Shown in pieces: positions 1 through 8,019 of a stretch of DNA of 32,927 nucleotides. The notes under the pieces are model-generated. The model was not told the origin of the DNA and made no database searches. It saw nothing but the letters and a program-made list of their open reading frames with translations. Each line of letters opens with the position of its first letter. Within the stretch, counting starts at the first letter, position 1. Position numbers and translations under genes: made by a program. Source of the DNA: Gemmatimonadota bacterium (GTDB taxonomy: Bacteria; Gemmatimonadota; Gemmatimonadetes; Longimicrobiales; Gaopeijiaceae). Location of the stretch: positions 1 to 32,927 of the forward strand of contig JAJCZZ010000009.1 in NCBI GenBank assembly GCA_029262115.1, read 5' to 3'.

Positions 1-2
1 CC

Positions 3-287
3 TTCGCCGCCAACCAGGCCAAGCTTCTGCTCGCCCTCCTGGCCGCCAACATCCTCGCCGCCGGCGCCGATCTCATGAGCTCCGACGACGACGTGCGTAT
101 GAGCCGCCAACGCTTTCGATCCGTGCTCCTCAAGACCGCCACCCGTGTCCTGCTCGGTGGCCGCCGCGTAATCGTCGTCATCGAAGCCACCCGCGCTCAC
201 CTGTGGCTGCGCTTCCGAGCCCGCCTGCTTGATCTCCCCCTCGCCCGTGGCTCTCCCGCTCCGGATACCCTGCCCACTCCAGCGTAG
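3..287 (+). CDS. IS1380-like transposase, C-terminal fragment
   Basis: The reading frame is open from the window edge to the TAG at 285-287, so only the last 94 residues are visible. It begins with the motif FAANQAKLLLALLAANIL, and later has an Arg-rich LLKTATRVLLGGRRVIVV segment. This pairing of an 'F-ANQ' hydrophobic helix with a later 'LLKxxxRV...RRV' segment matches my memory of the C-termini of IS1380-family DDE transposases. The catalytic acidic residues would lie upstream, outside the window, so I cannot say whether the element is intact. I did not identify the terminal inverted repeat. The last 15 or so residues are Pro/Ser-rich and may be poorly conserved. Confidence 0.62.
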   Translation, partial: FAANQAKLLLALLAANILAAGADLMSSDDDVRMSRQRFRSVLLKTATRVLLGGRRVIVVIEATRAHLWLRFRARLLDLPLARGSPAPDTLPTPA

Positions 288-654
288 CATCCCCCCGGGC
301 CGGGAATCCAGCAGCCTCTTCCCCCATGGGGTAAGGGGCCTGTACCCTGCGCTCACCGTCCCGCACCATTTTCACGCTTTCACCGCCTCATCGTACACGC
401 ACCTCTCAATCCCGACCTCTCGTGAATAGGCCGGGGTGAGGACTCCGCTCCTACCTGGTCCACTCTTGAGACACCGGAAGGCAACATTCCCCGGGGCGCT
501 GGCCTTCCCGCCGGGGCAGTATGGCCTTGAGTTCGGGTGGCTTCCCGAGAACCTGACCGACGGCCGGATTCTCCACGCGAACTCCGGGGGTGGCGGAGTG
601 GCTGGACACCATTCTCTCGCGCGGAGGGATGCGCCCGGCACACGGCGGCGTTTA
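288..654. other. Intergenic stretch without a convincing gene
   Basis: About 370 bases lie between the transposase stop and the toxin-antitoxin promoter. Open frames exist on both strands (for example 372-668 on the reverse strand), but their products are Arg/Pro/Ser-rich, look like high-GC shadows and resemble no family I know. The right end of the insertion element probably lies here. Without its left end I cannot define the inverted repeat. Confidence 0.5.
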
Positions 655-692
655 TTGCGCAACGACAAATGTTGCGCTACGATTTATTCATG
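655..692 (+). promoter_or_regulatory. Palindromic operator and likely leaderless promoter of the Xre/RES pair
   Basis: A perfect 7-bp inverted repeat, GCGCAAC (657-663) and GTTGCGC (671-677), is separated by GACAAAT. It is embedded in a plausible sigma-70 promoter: TTGCGC at 655-660, a 17-bp spacer and TACGAT at 678-683. The antitoxin ATG is at 690-692, only 6 nt after the -10 element, so transcription should start at or next to the start codon. No Shine-Dalgarno sequence is present. Antitoxins of this family commonly bind palindromes over their own promoter, so autoregulation is inferred. Confidence 0.55.
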
Positions 693-1043
693 CCCATCTC
701 AGTTGCGACTCCAATCTCCCCTACCCTCCATCACCTGGACTCCATCCGGTCCGTCCTCGGGGCCGACCGGACCGTGGCACGGATCCTGGATGTGTCTCCT
801 GCTCAGGTGTCACGGTGGAGGAAGGGTCAGACCCCTGATCCGGACAACGCCGACAGGCTCGCCGGGCTGGCGCTCGTGGTGGAGATGCTGGCGCGCTGGC
901 TCCACCCCGATACGGTCGAAGGGTGGCTCGACGGCATGAACGCGCATCTGAACGACCGCACGCCTGCCTATCTTCTCCGGCGGGGGCAAGTGGCCGACGT
1001 GATCGGCGCGATCGAGCTCGACAAGGCGGGCAGCTACGCGTGA
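690..1043 (+). CDS. Xre/MbcA/ParS-type antitoxin (DUF2384-like)
   Basis: Predicted antitoxin of 117 residues that neutralises the RES toxin encoded next to it and probably represses the operon. The N-terminal part has a helix-turn-helix (TVARILDVSPAQVSRWRKGQ, about residues 27-46). The C-terminal part ends with an NDRTPAYLLRRGQVADVIGAI segment, which fits the toxin-binding domain of Xre/MbcA/ParS antitoxins (Asn and Pro, then Leu...Gly...Val). The ATG at 690 is chosen because it sits just after the palindromic promoter; the in-frame extension upstream to 537 reads through non-conserved sequence. The stop overlaps the toxin GTG by 4 nt, which suggests translational coupling. Confidence 0.85.
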   Translation: MPISVATPISPTLHHLDSIRSVLGADRTVARILDVSPAQVSRWRKGQTPDPDNADRLAGLALVVEMLARWLHPDTVEGWLDGMNAHLNDRTPAYLLRRGQVADVIGAIELDKAGSYA

Positions 1044-1636
1044 ACCCACAGACCGGTCTCTGGCGAGTCTTCCCCTGGGATCCCGGCGCGGCGCCGGGCC
1101 ATCCCTTCTCCCCATCGTTCGTGCCGCGCACCTCGGGCCAAGCGCGATTCGATCTCCCGGCGCGGCTCTCCCGCGTGCTCTACCTGGCTGGGTCGGCCGA
1201 TCATGCCGTCGCTGAGCTCATTCATGCGCGACGTTGCCGGACCCTCGACGAACGGCACCTGGAACGAGCTGGCCACCGATTGGCTGCCGTTGAGGTTCAC
1301 CTCCCGGAGAGCGTCCTGGGGTCCGTTGTGGATCTTTGCACTCCCCTGGGGCTCGAGGAGACCATGACCCGTGCCGACCGGGTGGCGTCACCGCATCGCG
1401 CGACGACGCAACCGATCGCTCGTGCCGTTTGGGACCGGGGCCATGCGGGCCTCAGATGGTGGTCGCAATTCCACGGAGACTGGCACACGACCGTCCTCTT
1501 CGCGGACCGCCGGAGCGTGGATGGTCAGGGGAAGAGACCGAAGCTTCGCTTTTCGGAGCCGGTCCCGCTGACGCTCGAGTCGCCGAGCGTGGTGGAGGCT
1601 GCGCGGGTGCTGGGGATCGAGCGAACTGAGAACTGA
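1040..1636 (+). CDS. RES-domain toxin (NAD+-targeting)
   Basis: Predicted toxin of 198 residues with a RES domain across most of its length. Family members studied elsewhere (MbcT, ParT) consume NAD+ or ADP-ribosylate a target; this role is carried over from the family. Visible features are the N-terminal LWRVFPWDPGAAPG, then GQARFDLPARLSRVLYLA and AVAELIHAR. Arg36, Tyr48 and Glu59 sit where the family keeps its polar active-site residues. The GTG at 1040 overlaps the antitoxin TGA, and the LWRVF motif follows at once. A start at 923 would only add sequence antisensical to the antitoxin frame. The pair lies beside a transposase remnant, consistent with a mobile origin. Confidence 0.85.
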   Translation: MNPQTGLWRVFPWDPGAAPGHPFSPSFVPRTSGQARFDLPARLSRVLYLAGSADHAVAELIHARRCRTLDERHLERAGHRLAAVEVHLPESVLGSVVDLCTPLGLEETMTRADRVASPHRATTQPIARAVWDRGHAGLRWWSQFHGDWHTTVLFADRRSVDGQGKRPKLRFSEPVPLTLESPSVVEAARVLGIERTEN

Positions 1637-1815
1637 ACGATGACGTGTGGATAGGCATCCAAACGGGGTCTCGCGCAGTTCCGGTGAAGCTGGGGCGGCG
1701 GGCTTGAGCCGTGCCAGGCGCGTCCTGTCGGGCGTTAAGACGTATCGGGGAGGGTATTCATGAATTCGAGACAGACTCGAGGCTGCGTTTCTCGTGCTGT
1801 CCTGATCGGCCCGCG

Positions 1816-2124
1816 TCAGTTCTGGACGTCGCTCCCGCGGGGGTACGCCCAGAAGAGGTGGTCGAGGCCCATGGACTGGAGTAGGTCCCAGGTACCTGTC
1901 GGGAGCGCCCGCACGTACACGCGGTCGTCGTCCTCAGATTGCAGGCGGGCCGTGAGAATGAAGGACAGATCGCGAAGTTCGGGTCTACGCAGTCCCGTGA
2001 AGTCGAAGATCAGATCTTCCACACGCTCGTGCGTTCCCTTTTCGGTGTCGTGGCCCGTCTCCGACGTTTCTTGGAGACCCGGGCGTAGGTCGTCTCGACC
2101 GTCGTTTCGTCCGTCGGGTCTCAT
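1816..2124 (-). CDS. STAS-like (anti-anti-sigma type) small protein
   Basis: Protein of 102 residues. After an Asp/Arg/Gly-rich N-terminal tail of about 30 residues it reads VEDLIFDFTGLRRPELRDL, then LSFILTAR, DRVYVRALP, and WDLLQSMGLDHLFWAYP. This strand-helix-strand-helix layout, ending in a 'L..GLD.LF..YP' helix, is typical of STAS domains of anti-sigma-factor antagonists. The usual D-S-S/T-G phosphorylation loop is replaced by RPELRDLS, so classical Ser phosphorylation is doubtful. The ATG at 2124 is preceded by GGAGGA at good spacing, so I prefer it to the ATG at 2160. No anti-sigma kinase lies nearby. Assignment is by fold pattern only. Confidence 0.55.
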   Translation of the reverse strand: MRPDGRNDGRDDLRPGLQETSETGHDTEKGTHERVEDLIFDFTGLRRPELRDLSFILTARLQSEDDDRVYVRALPTGTWDLLQSMGLDHLFWAYPRGSDVQN

Positions 2125-2374
2125 GGTTCCTCCGGTCCATCGGGATGCGAGCGGCCACACGCCCCGGCGTGCGGCTATTTTTCACCAACTCAAGATGCGT
2201 GCCACCGAACCTCTGTCACTTAGGCAGGTACGGCGGGCTCATCGAGCGCATCCAGCGCGACTCAACCATCTGGCGTCCAATGTGGTAACGTCATCGGGGT
2301 CCCGGGATGTTTCCGGGGGACTTTTCGCGCGTCGGGTGTATAACCAACCAACTCAGAGGTTCGGGAGGTACGCA

Positions 2375-2923
2375 GTGGACATTGTGAAGCGGCTCGGGCT
2401 GATGACCGCGTTGTTCGCGGTTGTGGTCGTACCCATCCGGGCGCAGACAGGGGGGCCGGACGGCCTCTACTATGCCGCGGTCGCAGAGTTCTTCGAGCTC
2501 CCCGCGAGCGAGGTGGACATCCTCCGCGACTGGCGGCTCCCGGTCGACGAGATTCCTGTGGTGTTGTTCGTGTCTCGCCGTGCCGGGGTCTCCGCGGAGG
2601 CCCTTGCCCAGCTCCGCCGTGCTGGGAAGCAGTGGCCGGAACTCGTGACGCAGTATGGTCTGGACGCCGGCCAACTGCATCTCCCCATCGCGGACGTGTC
2701 GCGTGCGTACGCTCTCGCTGCTCTCTATCAGCAGTACGACTCGCTCGAACCGAGACGTTGGCGTGAGGTCAAGCTCACCGACCAGGACGTCGTCGTACTG
2801 GTGAATGTACGCATGGCCGCTCAGACGCTCCGCATGAGTCCTGAGGACATCCTGGAGGGCCACCGGACGACGCCGTCGTTCGTTGCCCTCTACGCACGGC
2901 TCGTCCCTCTCCGGAAGCCGTGA
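2375..2923 (+). CDS. Secreted two-repeat helical protein of unknown function
   Basis: I do not recognise a named family. The GTG at 2375 follows GGGAGG by 6 nt. The first 24 residues form a signal peptide: charged start, a hydrophobic run [13 protein letters not shown], and cleavage near RAQT. The mature part of about 158 residues contains two similar segments of about 37 residues. The first begins at [20 protein letters not shown] and the second at [20 protein letters not shown]. Both continue to an aromatic residue near 'QWPELV' or 'SFVAL' and have an Arg in the middle. The product is probably periplasmic and all-helical. The TGA overlaps the GTG of the nitroreductase, so the two are co-expressed. 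An upstream extension to 1760 is antisense to the STAS-like gene and was not used. Confidence 0.75.
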   Translation: MDIVKRLGLMTALFAVVVVPIRAQTGGPDGLYYAAVAEFFELPASEVDILRDWRLPVDEIPVVLFVSRRAGVSAEALAQLRRAGKQWPELVTQYGLDAGQLHLPIADVSRAYALAALYQQYDSLEPRRWREVKLTDQDVVVLVNVRMAAQTLRMSPEDILEGHRTTPSFVALYARLVPLRKP

Positions 2924-3591
2924 CCGGACCCCGCTATGTCCCGCTCTCGTCCTACAGAGAGTATCCAGAAGACGAGATGAAGCGGCGCGCCGAGGATTTT
3001 TATGCCGAACTCCGCCGGCGCAGAACCGTGCGGGACTTCTCGGACCGACCGGTGCCACGAGAAGTCATCGAGTCCTGCCTGCTCGCCGCCGGTACGGCGC
3101 CCAATGGTGCCAATCGGCAGCCGTGGCGCTTCGTCGTGGTTGGCGACCCAGCACTCAAGGCGCGTATCCGAGAGGCGGCCGAAGAGGAGGAACGTGCCTT
3201 CTACAGCGGTCGCGCACCCAAGGAATGGATCGAGGCGCTCGCGCACCTCGGCACCGACGAGAACAAGCTGTTCCTGGAGCGGGCACCCTGGCTGATCGCG
3301 ATCTTCGCGGAAAGTTGGGAGCCAACTGCCGAGGGTGGTAAGGCCAAGAACTACTACGTCAGTGAGTCCGTCGGAATCGCGACGGGCATGCTCATCACGG
3401 CCCTCCATCACTCGGGGCTGGCCACGCTGACACACACGCCCTCTCCCATGAAGTTCTTGAACGACGTGCTCGACCGACCGGACAACGAACGTGCGTTTCT
3501 CGTGCTGGTGGTCGGATATCCCGACGAGAACGCGACCGTCCCGGACATCACCAAGAAACCTCTCGATCAGATCGCCCACTTCATCGAGTGA
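2920..3591 (+). CDS. Nitroreductase family, iodotyrosine deiodinase-like flavoprotein
   Basis: FMN-dependent reductase of 223 residues. The FMN phosphate site is visible in [10 protein letters not shown] (about 32-41). It is followed by [16 protein letters not shown] (59-74) and, late in the protein, [14 protein letters not shown] and KKPLDQI, the last two being typical of iodotyrosine deiodinase (IYD). In IYD a lid closes over the halotyrosine using Glu, Tyr and Lys. Here Glu91, Tyr95 and Lys116 have the same spacing as in human IYD (4 and 21 residues). The predicted reaction is reductive removal of halogen from a halotyrosine or related phenol. The substrate is not proven, since nitroreductases vary. 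The GTG overlaps the preceding TGA, and the full IYD-like N-terminus ([14 protein letters not shown]) supports this start. Confidence 0.85.
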   Translation: MTGPRYVPLSSYREYPEDEMKRRAEDFYAELRRRRTVRDFSDRPVPREVIESCLLAAGTAPNGANRQPWRFVVVGDPALKARIREAAEEEERAFYSGRAPKEWIEALAHLGTDENKLFLERAPWLIAIFAESWEPTAEGGKAKNYYVSESVGIATGMLITALHHSGLATLTHTPSPMKFLNDVLDRPDNERAFLVLVVGYPDENATVPDITKKPLDQIAHFIE

Positions 3592-3665
3592 GAGTAGTGG
3601 GGAGAAGGCCCGGCGCTTAGACTAGGGTGGTGTTACGAAGGTTCGCGAGCCACCGAGAGGAATGC

Positions 3666-5582
3666 ATGGGCCAAGACGTTTCAGGCGAGCGCACCGGTCC
3701 CGATGCCGTTCGGGCTTTCACGAAGGCCCTGCTACGAGACCTCCAGGCCCTCGAGCACATGCTGTCCCACGGCATGATCGAGTCGGGTGTCCGCCGTATC
3801 GGTGCTGAGCAGGAGATGTTCCTGGTCAACCCCGGCTGGCGGGTGGCTCCCGTGTCCTTGGAGGTGCTGGAGGGATTGGAAGGCCCCTTTACCACCGAAC
3901 TCGGGCTCTTCAATCTCGAAGCGAATGTCGAGCCGAGGCTTCTGAGCGACCGGTGCTTTTCCGATCTCGAGGCGCGGCTCGACGAACTGGTCGGGCAGGT
4001 GCGTTTCCGGGCGCGGGAATTGGACGCGGACGTGGCCCTGGTCGGCATTCTTCCGACGCTCAGCAAGTCCGACCTGTCCCTGGACAACATCACGCCGAAG
4101 GCTCGCTACTACGCGCTCAACGATGCTCTGTCACAGATGCGGGGCGGAGAGCCGTACAAGCTTCGCATCGAGGGCTCGGACGAACTGTATATCGAGCATG
4201 ACTCGGTGATGTTGGAAGCCTGCAACACCAGCCTGCAGGTGCATCTCCAGGTAGAGGCGGATGAGTTCGCCCACCTTTACAACGTCGCGCAGTTGATCAC
4301 GGGGCCGGTCCTTTCGGCCGCGGTCAACTCGCCGGTCCTTTTTTCGAAACGACTCTGGGATGAGACGCGGATCGCTCTCTTCCAGCAGTCGGTCGACACA
4401 CGATCGGCGACCGTCCACATGAGAGAACTGGCGCCTCGGGTGCGCTTCGGTGACCAGTGGGTCCGTGAATCGGTGACGGAGTTGTTTCAGGAGGATGTGG
4501 CCCGGTTTCGCGTGCTACTCACGTCCAAGATCGACGAGGATCCCAACGCGGTCCTGGCCGAAGGCGGTATCCCCGAGTTGCAGGCACTGCAGCTACACAA
4601 CTCCACGATCTATCGGTGGAATCGACCTTGCTATGGGGTGGGTGGAGGAAAGCCGCACCTCAGGATCGAGTGCCGGGTGCTGCCGTCCGGGCCGTCGATT
4701 GTCGACGAGGTCGCCAATGCCGCGTTCTGGATCGGCGCGGTCATGGGTGCCGCCGCCGAGTTTCCGGACCTGACCGAGCGGATCGAGTTCGACGAGGTGA
4801 AGGCGAACTTTTTGTCCGCGTCACGCCAGGGGCTGAAGGCGGGGTTCCACTGGCTGGACGGTGAGGCGGTCTCCGCGCGCCGGTTGATTCTCGACACGTT
4901 GCTACCTCTCGCGGAGAACGGGTTGTCGGCGGCGGGCGTCGACTCCGGCGACGTCGACCGGTACCTGGGCCTGATCCGGGAGCGCGTCGAGTCTGGAACG
5001 ACGGGTACCCAATGGATGATGCGCTCGATCGCGGCCATGAAGGGGCAGGGGAGCCGGGAGGAGCGGCTCGCGGCGGTGACGGCGGCGACCGTCAACCGGC
5101 AGCGGGTGGGAACGCCGGTCCACACCTGGAAACTCGCCGAGATCGACGAGGCAGGCGGGTGGCGGCTCAACTACCTTCGGGTCGAGCAGTACATGACGAC
5201 CTCGCTCTTCACGGTGCACGAGGATGAATCCGTGGAGATGGTGGCGTTCCTGATGGATCGTCGGCAGATCCGCCATGTCCTGGTCGAGGACGGCAAGCAC
5301 CGACTGGTGGGCATCGTGTCCTATCGCTCGTTGATCCGCTTGATGGCGGACAGCGTGAATCGGAAGGCGGAAGACGCCCCACCCGTCAAGATGATCATGG
5401 AGCGCGACCCCATCTCCGTCGCTCCGGAGACACCCACGCTCGACGCCATCGATCTCATGCGTCGACACAAGGTCTCGTGTCTGCCGGTGGTGAACGGCGG
5501 TAAGCTGGTGGGTATCGTGACCGAACGGGACTTCATGCCGATCGCGTACGAGCTACTCGAAGACCGTTTGAGGGAGGCGTAG
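3666..5582 (+). CDS. GCS2-type carboxylate-amine ligase fused to two CBS domains
   Basis: Protein of 638 residues. Residues about 15-480 resemble the glutamate-cysteine ligase family 2 (GCS2) fold: RRIGAEQEMFLV, ELGLFNLEANVEP, IEHDSVMLEACNTSLQVHLQ and HLRIECRVLPSGPS carry the acidic metal- and nucleotide-binding residues expected. GCS2 enzymes use ATP to form an amide bond between a carboxylate and an amine. Two CBS domains follow, at about 502-560 and 575-632. CBS pairs usually sense adenosine nucleotides, so the ligase may be energy-regulated. Real glutathione synthesis is not implied, because no glutathione synthetase is seen. The ATG at 3666 has GAGAGG 6 nt upstream. The next gene is a likely amide hydrolase. 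Confidence 0.8.
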   Translation: MGQDVSGERTGPDAVRAFTKALLRDLQALEHMLSHGMIESGVRRIGAEQEMFLVNPGWRVAPVSLEVLEGLEGPFTTELGLFNLEANVEPRLLSDRCFSDLEARLDELVGQVRFRARELDADVALVGILPTLSKSDLSLDNITPKARYYALNDALSQMRGGEPYKLRIEGSDELYIEHDSVMLEACNTSLQVHLQVEADEFAHLYNVAQLITGPVLSAAVNSPVLFSKRLWDETRIALFQQSVDTRSATVHMRELAPRVRFGDQWVRESVTELFQEDVARFRVLLTSKIDEDPNAVLAEGGIPELQALQLHNSTIYRWNRPCYGVGGGKPHLRIECRVLPSGPSIVDEVANAAFWIGAVMGAAAEFPDLTERIEFDEVKANFLSASRQGLKAGFHWLDGEAVSARRLILDTLLPLAENGLSAAGVDSGDVDRYLGLIRERVESGTTGTQWMMRSIAAMKGQGSREERLAAVTAATVNRQRVGTPVHTWKLAEIDEAGGWRLNYLRVEQYMTTSLFTVHEDESVEMVAFLMDRRQIRHVLVEDGKHRLVGIVSYRSLIRLMADSVNRKAEDAPPVKMIMERDPISVAPETPTLDAIDLMRRHKVSCLPVVNGGKLVGIVTERDFMPIAYELLEDRLREA

Positions 5583-5587
5583 GCACC

Positions 5588-6733
5588 ATTCGGGCGGAGC
5601 GAATCATCGGGAGCGTCCACGGCCATCGGCCGGGCCCTACCCTCATCTGCATCGCGGGCCTCCACGGCAACGAGACCGCCGCCGTCGAGGTTCTTCCCGA
5701 AGTCCTCGAAGAGCTGGCGAAGCACGCGCCGGACATGTGTGGCGACTTCATCGCGTTGGCGGGAAATCAACGCGCGCTGGAGCTCGGTCAGCGCTTCGTC
5801 GATCGCGATCTGAACCGTGCCTGGACGGAGGAGCGGCTTGAGCGGCTCCTGTCGGGAGACCCTGGCGACTTCTTGGCGGAGGACCACGAGCAGGTCGAAC
5901 TTCTAAACGCGATCGAGGAGGCCAGGCGGGCCGCGAGAGGGTCGGTATATCTGCTCGACCTCCACACGACATCAGGCGAAGGCGGCCCGTTCACCACGTT
6001 CGGCGACACGCTCGCGAATCGTGAATTCGCGTCCACCATTCCCGTGCCCATGATCCTCGGGCTCGAGGAGCTCGTCGACGGGACGCTTCTGTCGTACTTC
6101 GGCGAGCGCGGATGGGTGGCCGTGGTTTTCGAGAGCGGGCAGCACGACGAGCCCACGGCGCGCGATCGGGCGGCCGCGGCGATCTGGGTGTTCGTGGCCG
6201 CGGCCGGCCTCGTGCCGCACGCTGACATGCCCCAGGCCGCCGAGGGGTGGAAGCTTCTCAACGGAGAGACGCGACGGCTGCCCCGTGTTCTGGAGATGCG
6301 GTACCGGCACCCTGTGGACATGGTCGATGGGTTCACGATGTCGCCCGGCTATCTGAACTTCCAGAAGGTCGAGGAGGGTGAGGTCGTCGCCCGGGACGTT
6401 CGCGGCGTCGTCCGTGTGCCCGAAGCGTCACGGATCCTCATGCCGCTCTACCAGGTTCAGGGAGAGGACGGGTTCTTCCTCGTCCGGGAATTCCGTCCGT
6501 TCTGGCTCTGGATGTCCGGCGCTCTGCGGACGCTTCGGGTCGACCGGGTGGCCCACCTGCTCCCGGGAGTGGCGCGGGACCCGAACGACCCGCACGCCGT
6601 GGTGGTCGACCGGCGGGTGGCTCGTTGGTACGCGCTCCAGCTCTTCCACCTGCTCGGATTCCGGAAGCTGGAGGATGAGGGAGGCCTCCTGGTGCTGCGC
6701 AGGCGCGCGCTGGAGGGTGGCCGGGAGGCCTGA
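5588..6733 (+). CDS. AstE/AspA-type zinc deacylase (aspartoacylase family), non-canonical start
   Basis: M14-like metallo-hydrolase of about 381 residues, related to succinylglutamate desuccinylase and aspartoacylase, which cut N-acyl amino acids. The zinc site appears as GLHGNE (His26, Glu29) and LDLHTTSG. A later [11 protein letters not shown] probably holds the catalytic Glu. GNQRA matches the family's 'NP/QRA' element. The zinc motif starts about 20 residues after position 5588, but the first ATG in this frame is 5735, beyond the motif. From the in-frame TAA at 5501 onward there is no ATG, GTG or TTG before the conserved region. ATT at 5588, 10 nt after AGGGAGG, is the best start. The C-terminal third (about 220 residues) is longer than in minimal relatives and unassigned. 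Confidence 0.75.
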   Translation: MRAERIIGSVHGHRPGPTLICIAGLHGNETAAVEVLPEVLEELAKHAPDMCGDFIALAGNQRALELGQRFVDRDLNRAWTEERLERLLSGDPGDFLAEDHEQVELLNAIEEARRAARGSVYLLDLHTTSGEGGPFTTFGDTLANREFASTIPVPMILGLEELVDGTLLSYFGERGWVAVVFESGQHDEPTARDRAAAAIWVFVAAAGLVPHADMPQAAEGWKLLNGETRRLPRVLEMRYRHPVDMVDGFTMSPGYLNFQKVEEGEVVARDVRGVVRVPEASRILMPLYQVQGEDGFFLVREFRPFWLWMSGALRTLRVDRVAHLLPGVARDPNDPHAVVVDRRVARWYALQLFHLLGFRKLEDEGGLLVLRRRALEGGREA

Positions 6734-6840
6734 TCGCGGATCTGGATCGCTTCGCGGCGCGAAGCGTGCAGTGGAAGGAGTTCTTAGAAGGCCCCTGGAC
6801 GCTCGATCGGGCGTCCGACGCCTGGAATCCCTGGGAGATG

Positions 6841-7974
6841 ATGACGACACTCGGCGCTGCAACGGAGTCCCTGAAGGATTTCCGCATCCTCATCGTCGAC
6901 GATGAGGAGTCCAACGCTGAAGCGCTGTGCAAGTTGCTTCACCGCGCGGGATACCGCGATGTCGAGTTCGAGAAGGACCCTCGGGAAGCAAGCAAACGGT
7001 TCGCTGAGTTTCGCCCGGATCTTCTGGTACTCGACCTCCATATGCCGCATCTGGATGGGTTCGGGGTCATGGACGCTGTCCGGCCACATCGCGGCGAGGG
7101 TGAGTATTTCCCGATCCTGGTACTGACCGGTGACCTGGACGACGACATCCGGACCCGTGCGCTGGCGGAGGGCGCCAAGGACTTCCTCACCAAGCCGTTC
7201 GAAGCGTCCGAGGTCCTGCTCAGGATCAAGACCCTACTCGAAACCCGGTCGCTTCACCTCGAACTCCAGAAGCAGAACCGAAAGTTGGAAGTCAGGGTGA
7301 TGGATCGAACCCGCGCGCTCTACGATGCGCAGACCGAGATTCTGTTCCGGCTTGCCCTGGCTGCCGAGTATCGCGACGACGTCACCGGCCAGCACGCCGA
7401 GCGCGTGGGGATCTTGTCGGCGCTGATCGCAGGTGAACTCGGTTTGAGTGAGGACGCGATTGCTCTTATCCGACGGGCCGCACCTCTTCACGATGTCGGC
7501 AAGATCGGGATTCCGGACTCGATCCTGATGAAACGCTCCGCCCTGACGCCGTCCGAATTCGAGGTGGTTCGCAGCCACGTCGACATCGGCGCGAAAATCC
7601 TGTCAGGCGGGAGCTTCGAATTACTCCGGATGGCGGAGGTGATCGCGCGCACCCATCACGAGCGTTGGGATGGCGGGGGATACAAGGGCATGGCGGGCGA
7701 GGACATCCCCCTGGTGGGCCGGATCGTGGCCGTGGCCGACGTCTACGACGTCATTACCAGCGATCGACCGTACAAACAGGCAATGAGCAGAGAAAAGGCC
7801 GTGGCCCGCATTCAGCAGGACGAGGGTGCGCACTTCGATCCAGCGGTCGTGGCTTCCTTCCTCTCGGTCGTGGAATCCGGGCGACTCGATGGGATCCGAC
7901 GAGTCATGCCGGCCACCATGTTCTCCGGCCGTCACGAGCTCGTGACGCCGCAGCAGATCGTGGCGCCAAGCTGA
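6841..7974 (+). CDS. Response regulator with HD-GYP domain
   Basis: Protein of 377 residues. The receiver domain has acidic residues Asp20/Asp21, phospho-acceptor Asp65 (LLVLDLHMP), Thr96 and Lys118 (FLTKPF). A short coiled-coil (about 128-168) links it to an HD-GYP domain with HDVGKIGIP (His217, Asp218) and [12 protein letters not shown] (272-283). HD-GYP proteins usually hydrolyse cyclic di-GMP. Here the GYP signature reads GYK, so the Pro is lost while the metal ligands remain. Activity is likely but not certain. No histidine kinase is adjacent. ATG 6841 follows GGGAG closely; ATG 6838 or GTG 6766 are alternatives. It follows the deacylase after about 100 bp and converges on the AAA gene. 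Confidence 0.88.
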   Translation: MTTLGAATESLKDFRILIVDDEESNAEALCKLLHRAGYRDVEFEKDPREASKRFAEFRPDLLVLDLHMPHLDGFGVMDAVRPHRGEGEYFPILVLTGDLDDDIRTRALAEGAKDFLTKPFEASEVLLRIKTLLETRSLHLELQKQNRKLEVRVMDRTRALYDAQTEILFRLALAAEYRDDVTGQHAERVGILSALIAGELGLSEDAIALIRRAAPLHDVGKIGIPDSILMKRSALTPSEFEVVRSHVDIGAKILSGGSFELLRMAEVIARTHHERWDGGGYKGMAGEDIPLVGRIVAVADVYDVITSDRPYKQAMSREKAVARIQQDEGAHFDPAVVASFLSVVESGRLDGIRRVMPATMFSGRHELVTPQQIVAPS

Positions 7975-8019
7975 GCGAGACCACGCGCTGCGACGCCGAC
8001 CGACCGCGAGGCGCGTCTC

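Noticed and set aside
372-668. Reverse-strand open frame of 98 codons in the left intergenic region
   Set aside because: Low-complexity product with no known motif; several overlapping frames on both strands look the same.
2339-2344. TATAAC as -10 box before the secreted protein gene
   Set aside because: No acceptable -35 sequence at 16-18 bp upstream, so I did not list it as a promoter.
1760-2374. In-frame ATG extension of the secreted protein, with a good Shine-Dalgarno at 1748-1754
   Set aside because: The extension is Arg/Ser-rich, is antisense to the STAS-like gene and would bury the signal peptide. GTG 2375 has its own good ribosome site.
5735-6733. ATG 5735 as start of the deacylase
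   Set aside because: It would cut off the GLHGNE zinc motif that lies in the same frame upstream.
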